The notes beneath the pieces are model-generated. The model was not told the origin of the DNA. It was given only the letters and a program-made list of their open reading frames with translations, and ran no database searches. A program made the position numbers and the translations under genes. From contig NZ_CP182343.1 of the NCBI RefSeq assembly GCF_048571125.1, positions 2,914,001 through 2,978,000 of the forward strand: DNA of 64,000 nt. Reading direction: 5' to 3'. This document shows positions 61,307-64,000 of the stretch, piece by piece. How positions within the stretch are numbered: position 1 is the stretch's first letter; each line of letters opens with the position of its first letter. The stretch is from Arcobacter siniprincipis. GTDB lineage: Bacteria; Campylobacterota; Campylobacteria; Campylobacterales; Arcobacteraceae.

Positions 61307-62083
61307 ATGATTTCTACTATTGATTTTGAAATACCTGAATTACGAAACTTAAAAAAACCTATAAAAAAATTGTTTTATAAAGGTAATATTAAACTATTAA
61401 AAAAACCAAAGATATCCATTGTAGGCACGAGAAGAACATTAAACTATACACAATTTGCAACACATCAATTAGCATCAAAACTCTCCTTCGCAGGAAATTG
61501 TATAGTAAGTGGTGGAGCGATTGGAGTTGATGCCATATCCCATAAAGCTGCAGGAACAAATAATACTATTTTAGTAAGTCCTTGTGGATTAAATCATAGA
61601 TACCCTGCAATAAACAAAAAGCTCATAGAAGAGATAGAACAACAAGGTTTAATACTTAGTTCTTTTGATGAAGACTTTAAATCTACAAGATACAGCTTTG
61701 TGCTTAGAAATGAGATAGTTGTTGCCTTGGGTGATATTTTAATAGTAACACAGGCTGATTTAAACAGTGGAAGTCTAAGAAGTGTTGAATATGCTTTGAA
61801 AATGGGTAAAGAGATTTTTGTGTTACCCCATAGAATAAATGAAAGTCAAGGAACAACTCTATTAGCAAAAAATGGTTTGGCAAAAGTTATCTATGATATA
61901 GATGAGTTTGTAGAACAATATGCAAAAACTCCTATAAAAGAAGAAAAGGAAGATTCCTTTTTAGAGTATTGTAAAAAGAACCCAGCTTATGAAGAAGCAA
62001 TTATAAAATATGATTCTTTAGTATATGAGTATGAACTAACTGGAAAGATTAAAATTAAAAATGGTTTTATAACTCTTCCATAA
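61307..62083 (+). CDS. dprA: DprA, DNA-processing protein of natural transformation
   Basis: Loads RecA on incoming single-stranded DNA. The 258-residue protein has the Rossmann-like core (ISIVGTRRTLNYTQFATHQL, IVSGGAIGVDAISHKAA, SRNEIV-type VLRNEIVVALGD, SGSLRSVEYALKMGKEIFVLPH) and a short C-terminal winged-helix-like end (YEYELTGKIKIKNGFITLP). The N-terminal SAM domain of longer homologues is absent. Confidence 0.93.
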   Translation: MISTIDFEIPELRNLKKPIKKLFYKGNIKLLKKPKISIVGTRRTLNYTQFATHQLASKLSFAGNCIVSGGAIGVDAISHKAAGTNNTILVSPCGLNHRYPAINKKLIEEIEQQGLILSSFDEDFKSTRYSFVLRNEIVVALGDILIVTQADLNSGSLRSVEYALKMGKEIFVLPHRINESQGTTLLAKNGLAKVIYDIDEFVEQYAKTPIKEEKEDSFLEYCKKNPAYEEAIIKYDSLVYEYELTGKIKIKNGFITLP

Positions 62084-62084
62084 A

Positions 62085-63266
62085 TTATGCACTGCAAGCT
62101 TTTTTTGATTTTGCAAATCGTAAAATTAAATAACCTAAAATACCAGAAAAAAGTGAACCAATTAAAATTGCTAGTCTATCAGTGTAAAAATATCTTGTAT
62201 CATCTGCAAAGGCTAATGAGTCAATAAACAAACTCATAGTAAATCCAATACCTGTTAAAACTGCTATTCCATAGATTTGAAGCCAACTTGTACACTTTGG
62301 AATATGTGCAAGTTTTAGTTTTACAGCTACAAAACTAAAAATAAAAACACCTAATTGTTTCCCAAAAAAAAGTCCCAACATAATACCAAGAGGAACACCA
62401 TGAGTCATTTTTGTAAAATCAATTTCCCTTAAATCTACACCTGCATTTACAAAAGCAAATAAAGGTAAAATGAAAAAAGCAACCCAATTATGTAAATTGT
62501 GTTCCATGTGTCTAACAGGAGAATTTACTTTATCATCAATTTTTGTTTTAAGAGGAATAGCAAAAGCTAAGATAATCCCTGCTAATGTTGCATGAACTCC
62601 TGATTTTAAAACAGTAACCCATAATATAATTCCAACAATAAAATATAAAGAAATAGTTGCAATACCCATACGATTCATCACAAATAAAACAAAAATTATA
62701 AATAAAGATACATATAAAACTTCAACTGATAAATTTGAGGTATAAAATAAAGCTATGATTACAATTGCACCAATATCATCAATAATTGCTAAAGCCATTA
62801 AAAATATTTTTAAAGAAACAGGCACTCTTTTTCCAAGTAGTGATAATATCCCAAGAGAAAATGCAATATCTGTAGCAGTAGGTATTGCCCACCCATTTAA
62901 TGCATTAGAATCATTTTGATTAAAAAAAAAGTATATTAAAGCAGGACAAAGCATCCCACCAAGAGCGGCAAAAGCAGGAAGAGATATTTTAGACCAAGAA
63001 GAGAGATGTCCTTGTAGTAACTCCCTTTTAATTTCTAACCCAACAACTAAAAAAAATAGAGCCATCAAACCATCATTTATCCACAAATAAAGTGGCTTAT
63101 CTATAACTAAATCATTAACCGAAAAATGAATAGGGACATGTAAAAAGCTGTAGTAATATTCAGAAAGAAAAGAGTTTCTTAAAACCAAGGCAAAGATAGT
63201 TACAAAGATAAGAATAATTCCCGATGATGTCTCACTTTTCATAAAATTATTTACTAAAATCTTCAT
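62085..63266 (-). CDS. nhaA: NhaA-type sodium/proton antiporter
   Basis: Inner-membrane antiporter of 393 residues with about twelve helices. Typical segments are LFFLVVGLEIKRELLQGHLS, the ion-binding pair in GWAIPTATDIAFSLG and ALAIIDDIGAIVIIALFY (adjacent Asp residues), and a C-terminal MSLFIDSLAF. Useful in salt water. It follows murC on the same strand with a 15-base gap. Confidence 0.96.
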   Translation of the reverse strand: MKILVNNFMKSETSSGIILIFVTIFALVLRNSFLSEYYYSFLHVPIHFSVNDLVIDKPLYLWINDGLMALFFLVVGLEIKRELLQGHLSSWSKISLPAFAALGGMLCPALIYFFFNQNDSNALNGWAIPTATDIAFSLGILSLLGKRVPVSLKIFLMALAIIDDIGAIVIIALFYTSNLSVEVLYVSLFIIFVLFVMNRMGIATISLYFIVGIILWVTVLKSGVHATLAGIILAFAIPLKTKIDDKVNSPVRHMEHNLHNWVAFFILPLFAFVNAGVDLREIDFTKMTHGVPLGIMLGLFFGKQLGVFIFSFVAVKLKLAHIPKCTSWLQIYGIAVLTGIGFTMSLFIDSLAFADDTRYFYTDRLAILIGSLFSGILGYLILRFAKSKKACSA

Positions 63267-63281
63267 ATCTATCCTTTTAAA

Positions 63282-64000
63282 TTATTTAACTATTTTCCTT
63301 AATTGATAAGTTATGTCTCCTGCACCAACACCAACTACTATGCCTTCATTATATGTTTTTAAAACTTTATTGTCTTTTATAATATCAATTGCACAATTTT
63401 TTGCAAGTATTTTATCAGCAAAGATTGGATTATATTGTTTAAAAGTTTCAGCAAAATCTATTTCTAAAACATGTTCTCCTGGAATAGTCCAAATTGGTAA
63501 TATTACCAATTCATCACATCCTTTAAAACATCTTTTAAAACCTTCAAGATTATCAAATGTTCGGCTATATTTATGTGGTTGCCAAATAATTACTCTTTTT
63601 TTAAGATTTTTAAGATTATCATAAAGCTCAACTGATTTTATAGTAGCTTCTATTTCTGTTGGATGGTGTGCATAATCATCTATTAAGACAAATTTTTCAC
63701 ACTTTTGTAAAATATCAAATCTTTTTTTAATACCTTTATAGTTTTTAAGATTTACTCTTATTTGCTCAACGTCAAGCTCATTTAAAGCAGCTAATACAGC
63801 CAAAGAAGTATTAACAGCAATATGATAACCAAAACCCCAAACTTCAAAATAACCCAAATCTTTTAACTCAAATTTTGTATAAGGTTCATCATCTTGTAAA
63901 ATATAAGAGATGTTTTTTATATCAACACTTGGATAAAGTTCAGTTGCATCTTCTATTTCAAGTTTTTTTACATACTCATCTTCTGCATTTATAACTTTTT
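63282..64000 (-). CDS. murC: UDP-N-acetylmuramate-L-alanine ligase, 3' part
   Basis: Peptidoglycan precursor ligase, incomplete: the frame is open from the stop at 63282 to the right edge, about 239 codons, so the N-terminal ATP-binding half lies outside. The visible part holds central-domain strands and the C-terminal domain with HIAVNTSLAVLAALNELDV, GIKKRFDIL, IDDYAHHPTEIEATI, WQPHKYSRT and GVGAGDITYQL, all of MurC. The methionine shown by a short reading at 63857 is an internal TTG codon. Confidence 0.95.
   Translation of the reverse strand, partial: KVINAEDEYVKKLEIEDATELYPSVDIKNISYILQDDEPYTKFELKDLGYFEVWGFGYHIAVNTSLAVLAALNELDVEQIRVNLKNYKGIKKRFDILQKCEKFVLIDDYAHHPTEIEATIKSVELYDNLKNLKKRVIIWQPHKYSRTFDNLEGFKRCFKGCDELVILPIWTIPGEHVLEIDFAETFKQYNPIFADKILAKNCAIDIIKDNKVLKTYNEGIVVGVGAGDITYQLRKIVK

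Noticed and set aside
1..64000. tRNA, rRNA, CRISPR array or insertion sequence
   Set aside because: Gaps between genes were read for tRNA T-arms, repeat arrays and transposase-like frames; none was found. A covariance-model search would be the decisive test for small RNAs.

Overview
This AT-rich window comes from a marine-type member of the Campylobacterota, most likely Arcobacteraceae. The evidence is an HP0268-family small protein, an MqnE of the futalosine menaquinone route, compact housekeeping blocks typical of the phylum, sensor kinases with an ISHQWRQPLN H-box, and a DddY-type DMSP lyase (reported before, as I recall, from an Arcobacter). I saw no rRNA, tRNA, CRISPR array or insertion sequence. 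No gene-free stretch exceeds 300 bases.

Layout. 1-1.0 kb: 3' part missing from a PAAR-like, probably type VI secretion related, gene. 1.1-2.6 kb: pyruvate kinase. 2.7-10.7 kb: an inserted-looking block with a DMSP lyase, a NapC/NirT-type tetraheme cytochrome, a small tetraheme cytochrome, a Tat-exported fumarate-reductase-like flavoprotein, a two-component system and a truncated Cache sensor. It is bracketed by two copies of the 5' end of a MidA-family methyltransferase gene, only the right one complete. I read the block as a DMSP cleavage and acrylate respiration module. 10.7-13.6 kb: methyltransferase and a chemoreceptor.

13.7-29 kb: an alcohol-oxidation region. It holds a DUF779 protein, an aldehyde dehydrogenase, a FIST-domain histidine kinase with a PhoB/OmpR-type regulator, a biotin carboxylase subunit, the PQQ operon pqqABCDE (including a 24-codon pqqA), a periplasmic pentapeptide-repeat protein, a PQQ alcohol dehydrogenase, cytochrome c-550 (PedF type), a DUF302 protein, a SoxYZ-like carrier and a zinc metallohydrolase. 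Three promoters here (aldehyde dehydrogenase, PQQ dehydrogenase, cytochrome) carry the same element: GGCTAWA-N4-NGCTATA followed after exactly 9 bases by a -10 hexamer. This is the geometry of a PhoB-family activator site and suggests one regulon, probably run by the adjacent FIST kinase and regulator.

29-64 kb: mainly core genes. These are pepA, a YitT protein, an AraC regulator, an aminotransferase, thiS, a YraN protein, a ClC channel, a DUF502 protein, a Kef-type antiporter, a bioF-like gene, carbonic anhydrase, mqnE, a PilM/PilN-like membrane protein, a DUF374 acyltransferase, miaB, an HP0268 protein, nusA, cysS, an EF-hand protein, rpsF-ssb-rpsR, holA, an RNase R-type gene, ilvC, a polysaccharide-deacetylase-like protein, a TonB receptor, a chemoreceptor, an amino-acid ABC transporter pair (the permease apparently starting at ATT), dprA, nhaA and the 3' part of murC at the right edge.
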